In this document: one piece after another, positions 41,821 to 53,872 of the stretch
Layout: each line of letters begins with the position of its first letter
Position numbering within the stretch: the stretch's first letter is position 1
Source of the DNA: Diploscapter coronatus
Taxonomy: Eukaryota > Nematoda > Chromadorea > Rhabditida > Rhabditidae
Reading direction: 5' to 3'
NCBI GenBank assembly: GCA_964036155.1
Contig: OZ038423.1
Span: forward strand, 10,617,249 to 10,681,248
DNA length: 64,000 nt
Notes under the pieces: model-generated
The model's input: only the letters and a program-made list of their open reading frames with translations
The model's database searches: none
What the model was told of the DNA's origin: nothing
Made by a program: the position numbers and the translations under genes

Positions 41821-44166
41821 TTAAGACGCATTCTTTGAATAACCCGAACAAAATATAAAGAGTGGCCGGACAATTGCAAAAGTATCCCGGATCCGAACCA
41901 AACTTATATGGTGGATACACCCATGGACCCTAATCACAAAAATGGGGAGATCAGACCCTGCCCCCAAAAGTGGGCGGGGCTAGGTGGGGGTCAAAGTTGA
42001 GCATTTTCACGATTTGACACCCCTCAGGGGGTACAAGGAAAACTTTTTTGTTATAAAAGATTTTCGAAAAATTTAAAAAGTATGAATATGGCCATGGAGT
42101 GTACTTTCTAAAAATATATCGACTTTAGGGGGTCAGCCACTTGCTGGGTGTAGGAGGGGTCCCAAAGTTAAACAGTGTCAAAAATGACAGTTTCAAAAAC
42201 ATGCATATTTTGCATAAAATCGCCCCTACTGAAACATTATATGGGTATTTAGCAAAATTTTATTTCATATTCGGATTCTCCAGATAAAATTACACTAAGA
42301 TCAGTCATAAAAGGCATAGATTAGGTATGCCACTTTTGAGAAAAATGCAGTCAAATGAGCGTAGCCCGAGGGTCGAATTTTACAAAATCGATCGGAAAAA
42401 TTCAAACGATACATTAATCGATAGCCCTTGAAAAACTAAGCAACTTTTGTGAAGACACCTCATGGTTATCTATTATGGTATGAGAATGGTACCCCAAAAA
42501 CCAAAATTTAATGTCAAGTTTCAAGAAAATGATACGAGAATATTTCCATAGGTAGTCTACCAACATTTGGGCTTAGATTGAAGCTAGAGACATCTATTAT
42601 TTATTCCCATTCAATTTAGAGACGAAGAATACCAAACATGACATGGTACCAAATGGTAGCGACCCATATGGTCAATTTACCATTTGGTAATCAATACTCA
42701 TCATTTTATATATCAAACGAAAGCCCTTGTCGAGCTGAGTAATATGCTGAAAACCGCTTGAAAAAGGGATTAGTCTATCGACTTTTATGGTTATTTGAAG
42801 TTACCCCATTTTTTATCTTTTTCGGCAGATGATTATATCCAATTACAATGATGGTATAATGAAACCACTTGCTGAAAGTGATATAAGTGAACTCGAATAT
42901 TACTCTCCAGTCAATTTCGAATCGATTAATACCCATTTTGGTATAGTACTACTCGGGTACCATATGGGTGGTATACCATGGACCCATATGGTGACATGAT
43001 AAAGTGATAGCACGGTACTCTAGGAAGCAAAAATGAAGTTTGCCCTTCAACTGCTATATCCCGAAAAGATTTTTCAATTTGGTTTTATTTTACAAAAGTT
43101 ATGAATTTTTGAAGATTTTTGTCATTTTCTTGGGTTTGATCTATTCAAACCTCTATACCATGTTTACCATAATAGATAACCATGTAGTGTCTTCACAAAA
43201 GTTGCTTAGTTTTTCAAGGGCTATCGATTGGTATATCGTTTGAATTTTTCTGATCAGTTTTGTAAAATTCGACCCTCAGGCCACGCCTATTTGATTGATT
43301 TTTTTTCTAAAATGTCCCGCCTAATTCATGCTTTTTAGGGCTGATTTTAGGGTAATTTGATACGTAGAATTCGAATATAGAATCAGATTTTTGGAACTCC
43401 TCCTAAACTTCTTCAGGAAAGTCGATTTTATGCAAAAAATGCATATTTTGAAACTGCCATTTTTGACGCTTTTTGACTTTGGGACCCCTCCTACACCCAG
43501 CAAGTGGCTGACCCTCTAAACCAATATATTTTTAGAAAGTACATTCCATGACCATGTTCATCCTTTTTAAACTTTTCCAAAATATATTATAGCAAAAGTT
43601 TTCTTTGTGCTGTTTGCAATAGTTAATATTCAAGCATACTCTGACTTACGGACTTTAACCGTTTTTTTCTCAAAAGTGGCATACCTAATTAATGTCTTTT
43701 ATAACTGATTTCAGGGTAATTTGATGCGTAGAATCCGAATATAGCATTAGATTTTTGGAACTCTCCCTAAACTTTTCAGGAAAATCGATTTTATATAAAA
43801 AATGGGGGGTCGGCATACTCCCATTTTTGGCATCAGGACCCATTCCTGACCCAGCAACTGGTTGTTGCCTGGAAACCTATATACCAGAAGATGCGCAATT
43901 ACATGGGCTATTTTATGCTTTTTAAATTTTTTGAAAATCTTTTATAGCAAAAAAGTTTTATTTATACCCCCTGAGGGGTGTCAAATCGTGAAAATGCTCA
44001 ACTTTGACCCCCACCTAGCCCCGCCCACTTTTGGGGGCAGGGTTTGATCTCCCCATTTTCGTGATTAGGGTCCATGGGTGTATCCACCATATAAGTTTGG
44101 TTCGGATCCGGGATACTTTTGCAATTGTCCGGCCTTTGTTCGGGTTACTCAAAGAACGCGTCTTAA
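41821..44166. mobile_element. Long foldback (inverted-repeat) transposon-like element, non-autonomous
   Basis: The two ends are near-identical inverted copies: TTAAGACGCATTCTTTGAAT from 41821 and its counterpart, ending ACTCAAAGAACGCGTCTTAA, at 44166. Similarity continues inward through GGCCGGACAATTGC, GTGGATACACCCATGGACCC, AAGTGGGCGGGGCTAGG and the ACACCCAGCAAGTGGCTGAC block (42130/43495), down to a centre near 42960-42995 built of ACCATATGGGT/ACCCATATGGT. Arms are roughly 1.1 kb, with small indels. There is no transposase-like open frame. TTAA at both outer edges suggests a TTAA target (piggyBac-like), although a TA target with AGACGC ends would look the same. Read-through transcription would form a long hairpin RNA. 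Confidence 0.82.
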
Positions 44167-44352
44167 ATAAAAGATATTTCTATTTCTGTGACATGCAGTG
44201 TTTGATCGAATATATTTGAATATAATTGCGAAAATAAAAAATAGACGATATATCCTGTGTTTGCATATTGTTAAGAGTTGTAGACATCCACTTCACACGG
44301 AGAAAGAGGCATGAAAAGACAAATATATCAATCGATAATATTTTGTCAAGTC

Positions 44353-46878
44353 ATGAAAGTCTATATATTTTTAAGTTGCATATTATTTTTAATATTGCAT
44401 CTAAATTCAAATGCTAATGCTAGTAAGGCTGAGGCTCAACTGTATCGGTAATCTATAATTTATGATTTAATTTAAACCTATAAAGCTATTTCATTTGAGG
44501 GATCTCCTCTCAAACTATAGTTCGATGGTACGACCGGTTAGAAGTCCGAAGAAAGCTTTAGTAGTTTCTATGAAGCTCTATTTACAGGTGTGGCAAAGTT
44601 ATTGAACCCTAAAATTAATATATTTTAGCAAATCCTAAATGTCAACGAGAAAAATCAGGCTATCGAAGTCAATGCTTGGATTAAATATGCAAGTCTTCAA
44701 TTTCAATTTAGAAACAAGTCAAGTTTTTAGATCTGGAATGACTATAGACTAAGATGGCGACCTTGGAAATACGATAACCTAACTTCAATTCGGTTTTACG
44801 GGGGCGAAGGCCAGATTTTCGAGCCGGACGTTTTGCTATATAATCGATATATTAATAAGTATCTAAATTCGAAATTATTATTTTAAAATATTGATTTTTA
44901 GTGAAAACGAACAATTTGATGCCTCTTATAAAAGTAATTTAGTCGTATACTCGAATGGCGAAATAAACTGGATTCCACCCGGAATTTTTCGAGTAAGAAT
45001 TTGAAATCTCGAATTTTTAATTTAGTTTTAATTTTTAGGCATCTTGCAAAATGGACCTAGTCCTATTTCCGTTTGATGAACAGTAATTTGAATAATTTCG
45101 AATATAAAACTAAAAGGATAAATTTAGAGTCTGCTTCCTGAAGTTCGGATCATGGTATGGAAGTTTTATTTTAAACTTGAGGAATTTTAAGCTGATGTTT
45201 CAGGACTTATCATGGATTTGCGTTGGATTTGCAGATTGATCGGAGTGATAGCAAAGGTGAATGAAAACTAGCTTTACTTTTAACGTTGAATATAATATAA
45301 CAGGAGTATCAGCTTGACCTCAAAATAGCCATAATTTAACTCTTAACTTAGGTTTACTTAGTTTAACCTAAAATTGTAGAACCCAGTGCCGATCTCTCAA
45401 CCTACATTTCCAATGGAGAATGGGAGTTGATTTCGGCCCCAGCCAAGAGATTCGTCTCCAAATTTGAATGCTGTCCAGAACCCTACCCCACGATTAAGTC
45501 ATTTTAGGCGTATCTAAAAATGTCATATTTTAAAAATACTTTAGGTTCTATGTGCATATTAAACGCCGATCTCTATATTATCTGTTCAATATCATTCTGC
45601 CGACGATGTTGATATCATTCATGACGCTGCTAACATTCATTTTACCCCCTACAGACATGAGTGAAAAGATTGGACTTCGTAGGCTATTTAAATTACTAAT
45701 TTTACAAAATCCTACAAATTTCTATTCCTTTAACACTTTTATTGTGATATTAGAATTTCAAATAGTTTTTCAAAACTTCCATTTTAATTGAAAAGCTGAT
45801 GTATTTTAGAAATGACGATTCTCCTATCAGTGTGCTTTTTCCTAACGATTCTATCAGAACTTGTTCCCACAACCTCTGAATCCATCCCGCTTTTGGGGGT
45901 ATTTTTCTCCATCATCACAATCATTGTATCGATGTCCACCTGTTCCACTGTGCTGGTGCTGAATCTTCGTTACCGCCAAATCTCGAATCATAAAATGTCA
46001 AATACGGTATTTTCCGTAAGGAACAGCTTTTTCAAAACAAAAAATTAAGTTACGCTACATTTTCCTGGACCTGTTGCCTTGGCTGATGCTGATTAAAAGA
46101 CCTGGATATCAGTTTAGAAGGAAAAGTCCGGTGAAGAAGAATCTTCAAGGAGCTTGTGTTCAGGCAAAAAAAGCAACATTAAAATATGACTTCCTTCCTA
46201 AATGGAAAAATGAACTGGGAGAAAATGACTAATATTACTAATTTTGGGGATAAATTATTTGTAGTTCCAAATTTTTAGTGCCTCAGCCAATTTAAACTCG
46301 AAAATGATCAAGAAGAGTCGGAAATTAACGTCGCTGAAGAGTGGATGGAAGAAATATACAGCTTTCCTCAGATGCAATTAGAATTATCTGGCAAAGTCGG
46401 GGAGGTAATCGATGTTTATCCAGCGACATTTCCTTAAATTGCGACTAAACTCAGGGTTTGTTCCTTGAAAAACGGTGCAGCCTTCATGAGCAATATCGCG
46501 AAACGAAGTACGAAAGATCCATCAATAAATGTATCGAGTTAATCAAGGAAGAGGGTATCTTTAAATGCCAATTGTTTGAAGCTTATCTAAGTTTTCAGAG
46601 TCCGATCTAAAAGAATTTACTCTATCGGCGATAAATGTGTGTAGAGTTATAACGAGTCAGATCAAAAGACTTAGAAAACGCACTGACGACAATAAAAATC
46701 AGAAGATGGCCTTGGTATGTTCAGACTTTTTCGAAGATTCTAACAAATTTTAATTTAGGAAGAGTGGCAATTCGCGGCCCAAGCCCTAGACCGAGTTTAT
46801 CTGTTAATGTTTTCGATAGTGTTACTCTCCACCGTCGGTTCAATTTTTCTGCTGAACCCTCATGTTGAATTTACTTGA
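44353..46878 (+). CDS. Nicotinic acetylcholine receptor subunit, alpha type
   Basis: A Cys-loop cation channel subunit of the cell membrane, gated by acetylcholine. ATG at 44353 starts a signal peptide (MKVYIFLSCILFLILHL). Then: DLLSNYSSMVRPVRSP, WNDYRLRWRPW, GQIFEPDVLLYN, the Cys-loop CKMDLVLFPFDEQVC, GSWTYHGFALDLQ, and the vicinal pair FECCPEPYPTIK, which marks alpha subunits. M1 is FNIILPTMLISFMTLLTFIL, M2 includes EKIGLQMTILLSVCFFLTIL, M3 follows, then a long loop and M4 (VYLLMFSIVLLSTVGSIFLL), stop at 46876-46878. About 490 residues, normal for the family. Intron 44689-44730 starts with GC (TAT|GCAAGT); phase and family sequence (WIKY joined to IWNDYRLRW) require it. The exon end in the M3-M4 loop near 46166 is ambiguous between GTTCAG and GCAAAA donors. 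The precise subunit group is not assigned. Confidence 0.92.
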
Positions 46879-46965
46879 AAGTTTTAAGATTTATTCAGAT
46901 AAAAATTGCCACTAAGAAAATGTTGTTATGCATAAATAGGTTTGAAATTCAGAGATAAAGAATTT

Positions 46966-48480
46966 TTAAACGATAGGATCCGCCCAGACGCAGTCTTCCT
47001 CGATCTAAAAGTTCAAGGAAATCGATTTTGAAAAAAAAACATTATCCAACTTACCTTCAAGTTATACTTGCTTCCTGCATCCTTATAAGCAGAGGTAACA
47101 ATTTTGAACCATCCATTCTCACCCCATGGTTGACCCCAGGAGTTTCTCCCTGAAAACCGAATATTCCTAGAAGTTCCCGAAGACTGGGAGCATTTTGGAA
47201 CTTACCGACCCAATACTCTACTCCAGTGTCGTGATCCACTCCCCATCCAGCCACGGAGATGATGTGGTCAATGCCTTCGTCGGTCTGCTCCTGAAATATT
47301 GGGAACATTTTAGATTTCTGTGAACACTCTAATATTCCCAAATGCTAAATACCTTGTAGATACCGCCAGCATAATCCTCGAAAGCCTTGGTGGCGGCGAT
47401 ACCACACGCAATGGGTCCGTGATGGTAGATCTCAGCCTTCATCTTGTCGCGGCCAGCAACGTGGCCTGAACCAGTCATACCATTTTATGGCATGGTATCT
47501 AGAAATGATTACCATATTCGTGAACCTTGTAGAGGGTGTAGTTCTTGATGGAGAAACACTCTCCAGGCCAGCAGGAGCCACATCGATTGTAGGGGTCGCA
47601 TTCTGAAAAGAGTTGTATTTAAAAAGTGGGTTTATTTTCTCACTTCCATCTCTAGCCTGGTAATTGTTGCAGGTGTCATGCGGAATTCCGACTTTCTTTG
47701 CGTATTCGTAAACTCCACCCGGCTCGCCGCCATAAGCACAAGTTCCGGCTCCAGAGCAGTCAATTACTTCCTGAATTTTGAAAGATAAACTATTCTGAAG
47801 ATCCTAATAGAACTGAAAATAGTTCTAGATCTCGACTTTTGAAAGTTTGCCGAAATCATGGCGTTGTAATTTTTCAGGCATATGACATTTTCATACCTGA
47901 ACAGAAAGAAGGGCAGTGGGCCAGGCGTTTTTCCGCTTGATATTGATACGATCAGCTAGCGCCGAGGTCGAGCCTAAAATCAGTGCATTCTTTTGCTGAT
48001 AAGAAGCCGAATGACCCGTCGAAAGTATCAATCAATCACATGATAATTGACAGAGTTTTATTTTAGAAAATTCAGGGGTAACCTACCGAAAGCCCAGCAC
48101 GATCCGCAGTCTGAAAATTAAAAAAATAAAACTTAATAATAGGAAAAATTTCTACACTGCGGAATATGCTGATTTCGATCAGCTGAGGCGTAATTCACCC
48201 CATTGATATTTCGCCAGTCCCACACCAGTGGCAACTTTTCGAAGTCGTAGCGATGAGCCTCATAGGTTCGCTGTTTGTGCCTGATTTTTAAAGAAAAATA
48301 CCTTTAAAAGGATTAAAATTTAACCCACTTATGCTCATAGATTTTCCCCGAATTGGTGTAGCATCCTCTGGCGTTGAATCTGAAGTTTTAAAATACGTAA
48401 AGAAGAGTTTAGGTTAGAGATTACCGCTTCTTAGATTCTATTAAAACGAATAAGAGTGATAGTAGCAGAAAGATTTTCAT
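46966..48480 (-). CDS. cpz-1: Cathepsin Z/X cysteine protease
   Basis: A secreted or lysosomal papain-family (C1A) carboxypeptidase; in nematodes the cathepsin Z gene cpz-1 is needed for moulting and embryonic development. The start at 48480 gives a signal peptide ([16 protein letters not shown]). A very short propeptide with one Cys ([12 protein letters not shown]) is typical of cathepsin Z. The mature domain begins near [17 protein letters not shown]. The diagnostic HIP loop directly before the catalytic Cys is present ([16 protein letters not shown]). Other landmarks are RINIKRK, EVIDC, CNNYQA, GPIACGI, the catalytic His ([10 protein letters not shown]), [16 protein letters not shown] and the C-terminus [11 protein letters not shown] with a stop at 46966-46968. 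About 300 residues, normal length. It lies tail to tail with the nAChR gene, with 87 bases between stop codons. Confidence 0.93.
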
Positions 48481-49089
48481 GGTTCAAAATTTTATATTGA
48501 TCTACGGCTATCTAAAAATGTCTAAATAGTGCAATATTTCTGATCAAAATATAAAGGGTTGTGGTTCTAAATTGGAAATGAGTTCAACCGATATGTGAGC
48601 ACAACGCTATGTGACTGTCTTATCAATTTTCTATGTCTTTCCTTCTCTCGAAAATTAGTTCTTCCTCAAAAATGGTCGACCCAGGTACGGGGTGGGTCAG
48701 TTTTGATTAAAACCAACAATAGATAGTTCAAAAATCAAGAAATTAATTAACGATGACTGGACAGACTGCGCTCATGGCCGCTCGCTTGTCTGTCTAGGGG
48801 CGCTGCGCAGCCCACTTTATAAAAAAAAAACAATTTCAACATTTTCTGTCATGAATTTGTTCAAATCTCTTTTAGTACCATAATTTTGTTTGAAAGCGGA
48901 CTTCAGATTCGTGTTCTACGCATTCAAATTGATCTTTCCAATTGAACGAATTTTTAAAAAATGATCTTTTGTTCAATTTATATTATGAAATTATATATAA
49001 GTTAATTAAAATTAGTTTCCTTGAAAAATATAAATTCCATGTTCAAAAGTGAGAAATTACATTGTGAAGACAAAATTTTCAAATAAAAA

Positions 49090-52000
49090 ATGAGTTTCAT
49101 TACTCGGCTGACTCGAAACCTGACTGGCGGTAAGAATGAAAAAAACAAGACTGTTGGAAAATGTTCGAGAAGTAGAAAAAGTTTTGCTGAAAACATACAA
49201 GTTCCACAAAACTCATCTGCATGTATTAAGAAAAAACATTGAAAAATCTTTAAAAAAAATAGAACTCTCAAAAACCATCACCTTTTAGGCAAGATGCTGC
49301 CTCAACTGACTTATCAAAACGGCTCTGCCCTCATTCGGCTCAATCGACACCTCGTACTCACCAGGCATTTTGGTATATTGGAGGTTGGAATACAGTCTCT
49401 GACAACGAACTCCGACATCTGTTGTTATTTCAAGAAAACACAGAGACGCCAAATTTCGATTTCTGTGGCAGTGATCTATATAATGAAAGGCGCTTTCTTT
49501 TGGACATAAGATAGAAATACTTCACCTCTCGTGATGAAGATGGGCTTTTTGTATTATCAAAGATAGTTGAACTCCGAGATTTTCCATGAATATCAGTTTT
49601 AAATCTGGCGCAGATCAAATTTTCTATTTCAGGGTGTCGGCGGCATGGCAGTAGTAGGTGCGGCGGCGGCAGCTTATTATCACCACAAAAAGCTTGACCG
49701 ACTCGCTATGCCCGGACCGAAGGGGTCCAGGACGGTCGAGAGATCGGTAAGATTCTGGATAATTCGAGGTTTTTAAGAGCTCTTAGAAGTTCCAAAAAAT
49801 CCCAAACTTGTTCAAGATGCCCTCAAATATTTTCAGAAGTCCCGGAAACTTATTTTCTAGTTTAGGACGGTTCCCGCGTGGTCTACACGATGAAGGACAG
49901 GGAGCTGATGAAGACGGTCGACCCCGACCTCAAAGCTATCCCAGACCTCGTCCGGAAAGGACTCAAGGCATTTCATACAACACCTCTAACTTAGAATACG
50001 GTTAAAGTTCTAGTTGTCACAAAACGGCGAGATGCTGGGGCGACGGAACACGCAGAAAGAGGGCGCGCCTTGGGAGTGGATACAGTATGCTGATGTAAGA
50101 AATGAGGATGACGTTATCTTTAATTCTGACGCTCTTCAGGCCATTCAAAAAGCCAAAGACATGGCGTGCGGTTTTCGTTGTCTGAACGTCCCTATCGGCC
50201 AGAAGACCTGCATCGGGATCTTCATGCAAAATAGGCCGGAAGTAAAATTGATCGATTCTTAAAAGTCAGTAAGTCGATATTTTGCAGTGGATCCTCACCG
50301 AAATGGCCTGCCACGTGTTCAACAATGTGTCAGGTTGGAAAATGACGTCTTTGTTGAAAATAAAAATGTCCTTTAGTGCCGATCTACGACTCCGCCCACA
50401 TCGACCACATCGTGCACATCGTCAATGAGACCGAGATGCCGCTGATTGTCGTCTCAAATGGAGAGAAGGCAAAGAGTAAGAGGTTAAGCCTTTTGAAGAC
50501 GGATTTTATTGTGAATGACCTACTACTCGAAAAGAGATAAAGGAGTGTCTCTCTTTTTATCTCGTCTCAAATAGTCGGTCATTACAATATGACTCTTTTT
50601 GATATGATACTTTTTTATCATAATGTCATTTTATAATTTCAGTGCTCGTGGACCGTATCAAATGCATGCCCAAAGTGCGCTACATCGTTACGATTGACGC
50701 CTCTGACGAGTCCTACCTCAAACACGCGGCCGAGGAGAATAATGTAAGAGTCGGTTCTGATCTTGATTATTCGATGGAGAGCATTAAGAAATAGCCGCAG
50801 ACTGCAAAAAAACTTGCAATTCTGCAACTTTACGGCATGCATTTTGTGGTTGTAGATCAGAATGCTCTCGCTGGAAGAGTTGGAGACATTAGGCAGGAAT
50901 ATGCCCGAGAAGCCGAACGTCGCAGAGCCCAAGCCAGAGGACGTCGCCACCATCTGTTATACATCAGGCACTACTGGTAGGGAGTTTTTCAGTTTCAAAA
51001 ATTTTAACCCTTTAATTCACATCTCAAATTCAAATGCTATCGGTTATCTAAAGTTCAATCTTAGCTTAAAGTGCGTGAAAGAATGACTAACGAAATTTAT
51101 CACCATGATCAGATTATCGTCAAGCCCAGATGCATCAGACTAGCTTTGTGTGATGATATTATGGTAATCAAGATAGTTTGAATTACATCTTTTTTGGGAC
51201 TGCCAAAAGGCGTCATTCTAACCCATGGCAACTTCGTGTCTGCGTACTCTGCGACTACGCTCTGGTCGGAAGGCAAGAATCCCTGGCAACCGGGTGGCGC
51301 GATGATAAGCTATCTCCCACTAGCGCACATCATGGAACACTACTTCGAATACGGTGTCTTCATGCATGGAGGGTGGGGGTTCACTGTTCACTCACTAAAA
51401 ATTCGAGTTTGTTCGTATGAAAAGAGTTGATTTTCATTGGTTTTTGCCTTAAAGATGCCTCGAAAAAGCTGATCTTCGTTGAAAAACCTTGAAATTGCAC
51501 AGAAGAGGCTTGATTAAGCCATAGGCGACGTTTTAACCGTGAAAAGAGTGATCTCCATGATGATTTTATCGATCTTTTTCCAGAAAAGTAGGCCACTTCC
51601 GCGGTGACGTCTCTCAGCTGCTCGACGACATGCAGACCCTTCAACCAATCGTCGTCCCCGCCGTCCCAAGAATCCTCAACAAAATCTGCGATTCGGTAAA
51701 GAAGTTGAATTCTTCTGAAACTAGCAAAATAAGTCGATTTCATAGATTCTAGAACGTTTGAGTCTTAATCTTTTTTATTTTCAAAACATTTTTAACTAAA
51801 TTTCTAGAAATTGTTGAAACTTTCTTCAGGTTGACCAAGAGCTCAGCAAGTCGCCCATCAAACGCGCCATCTTCAACCTCGGAATCGCCTATAAGAAATA
51901 CGAATTGAGCAGGTGCAAACTCAATCATGTAATAAAGCATAGAACTTCAAAACGGATTTTATACCAAACTCCAAAGGGGAATTTCCAGAGGCGTAGTGCG

Positions 52001-53872
52001 CAACGACTCTTTGGTGGACAAGATCGTGTTTCGCAAAATCCAGGGACTGTTCGGCGGCAGGATGAAGTGGATGTTGACTGGTATGAACGAGGAATAGTTT
52101 GAGCATTTGGGGATGGATGAATTTAAAAGTTTTACAGCACGTTTTTCAGGTTCCGCTCCCGTGAGCGTGGAAGTGATGACGTTCGCGAGGTGCGCGTTCG
52201 GCTGCGTGGTCACCGAGGGTTACGGCCAAACGGAAACGTGCGCTCCTTCAACGGCAAGGAAGAAACTGGCAATTGATGCATGATTTTAGGGGCGGAGTTT
52301 GTTTCTTCCTTCATAACTAAGACCACGCCCGTAAAATCATGCGCTATTGCGAATGAGCAGCTATTTCCAAACTCTTGATACTATAGGAATGCTTGACATT
52401 AAAGGAGCCCTATTCGAAAGTAATACTCTGTAGCATCATAGCGTCAAAATTTATTATAATACATCATTTAAAATTCACCAGATGGGCATCCCCACGGACC
52501 ACACGATGGGCCATGTCGGTGTGCCCATTCCCTCCTTGGCTGTAAAATTAGGACCTGTACCTGCATTGGGATATGACGGCGTGACGGGCGGCGAGATCAT
52601 GGTCAAAGGTAACAGCGTCACGCCCGGATACTTCAAACACGACGAGCTCACTAAGGTATTAATTGACTCGTTAATCTGGAAGTTGCAAGGTGGTACATAA
52701 TTATTTTTCAAAAGAAAAAATTGCTAGAAAAAAGGATATGTAAAGAGGCGAATTGTTGCAAATAGTTAGTCGTATTCTTACTTCTATTTTAGACCTCTCA
52801 GATTTTCAGACTAGACAACACTTAAAACCGTGTGGAGCTTGCAATTCTAAGGAAAATTGCAAATCTAAGGCATACTTTTCCAGGAGACGTTCGACTCGTC
52901 GGGTTTCCTGAAGACGGGCGACATTGGTCGATGGAACATCGACGGCAATCTGGTCATCCTCGACCGCACCAGCAACATCTTCAAACTCTCGCAGGTATTG
53001 AAGCGAAAGTTTTTCAAGATTACTGTAATTAGCACATTCCGTTTTAGGGTGAATTCGTATCCCCCGAGAAAATCGAACAAATTTACAACAGAAGCAGATA
53101 CGTCGCGCAGGTTTTACAGACCCGCAATTGTGGCTAATGACGTTGAACTTAATTTTTAGTGCTATGTTCATGGTAATCCATTGAAGAGTTGCATCATCGC
53201 GGTAGTCGTCGTTGATGAAGAGGTAACGTTGAAAAATGGACGACAAAACGAAAAATAATATACGATACGAAACTTTTGGAAAAAGCCACCTGCTAATTTA
53301 GGCAATTCGCAAACTCGGTCAGCAGCTGAACATCCTGCAATCGGTGAAGCATCTCTGCGAGAAGGAGCCCATCAGAAGGGCCGTCATGGCTGATTTGGCA
53401 AAGACCAGCAAAGCACATGGACTCTTAGGATACGAAATTGTAAGACATGAAAATTTTATGCCAATTTTGTTGTATTTTTTTTGCAAAATATTAGCATTTT
53501 CAAGGAGAAGTTGATGTTCAGTTTTATTTCAATTTTAGAGTATTTATCATTAGTTGTCATTAAAAACAGATCTTCACGATATTTCACTAACTATAACCAG
53601 AATTTGAAGAAAAAAATGATGTGAAATTTAATTCTTTCTAGGCAAAAGAGATCAAATTGACGACGACCCACTTTACGGTCGAAAACGGGCAACTTACGCC
53701 GAGTCTGAAAAACAGGCGACAGGTATCTAATTCAAAACTTTTCAAATAAGTCCGGCTTCAAGATGGAATTTTTAAAGACCGACCTCCGAATTTGTGTAGT
53801 TGATGGAATTTTCAGGCCATCTACAGGGACTACAAAGAGGATCTAGACGAGCTCTACAAACATTTACGCTAA
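49090..53872 (+). CDS. Long-chain acyl-CoA synthetase (ACSL type)
   Basis: Activates fatty acids to acyl-CoA with ATP; members sit on ER, mitochondrial or lipid-droplet membranes. ATG at 49090 (MSFITRLTRNLTGG) is followed by a hydrophobic anchor (GVGGMAVVGAAAAAYY). The adenylate-forming core has YTSGTTG (51 kb), LPKGVILTHGNFVSAY, ISYLPLAHIMEHYFEYGV, the YGQTET block, GGEIMVKGNSVTPGYFK, FLKTGDIGRWN, ILDRTSNIFKLSQGE and SPEKIEQIYNRSRYVAQCYV, ending DEDLDELYKHLR-like sequence and a stop at 53870-53872. About 700 residues, normal. Two introns start with GC (49968-50013 and 52254-52481) and one (50977-51197) appears to end in GG, all forced by family alignment. Which nematode acs gene this is was not assigned. 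Confidence 0.93.
52278..52342. repeat. Short inverted repeat in an ACSL intron
   Basis: GCATGATTTTAGGGGCG at 52278 is mirrored by CGCCCGTAAAATCATGC ending at 52342, leaving about 30 nt between arms. It lies inside the GC-AG intron at 52254-52481. It may be a tiny transposon end pair or a structure that brings the splice sites together. Confidence 0.5.

Noticed and set aside
46166..46265. A further GC donor in the nAChR M3-M4 loop exon
   Set aside because: A GT donor (GTTCAG) three bases upstream gives the same phase, so GC use is not required.
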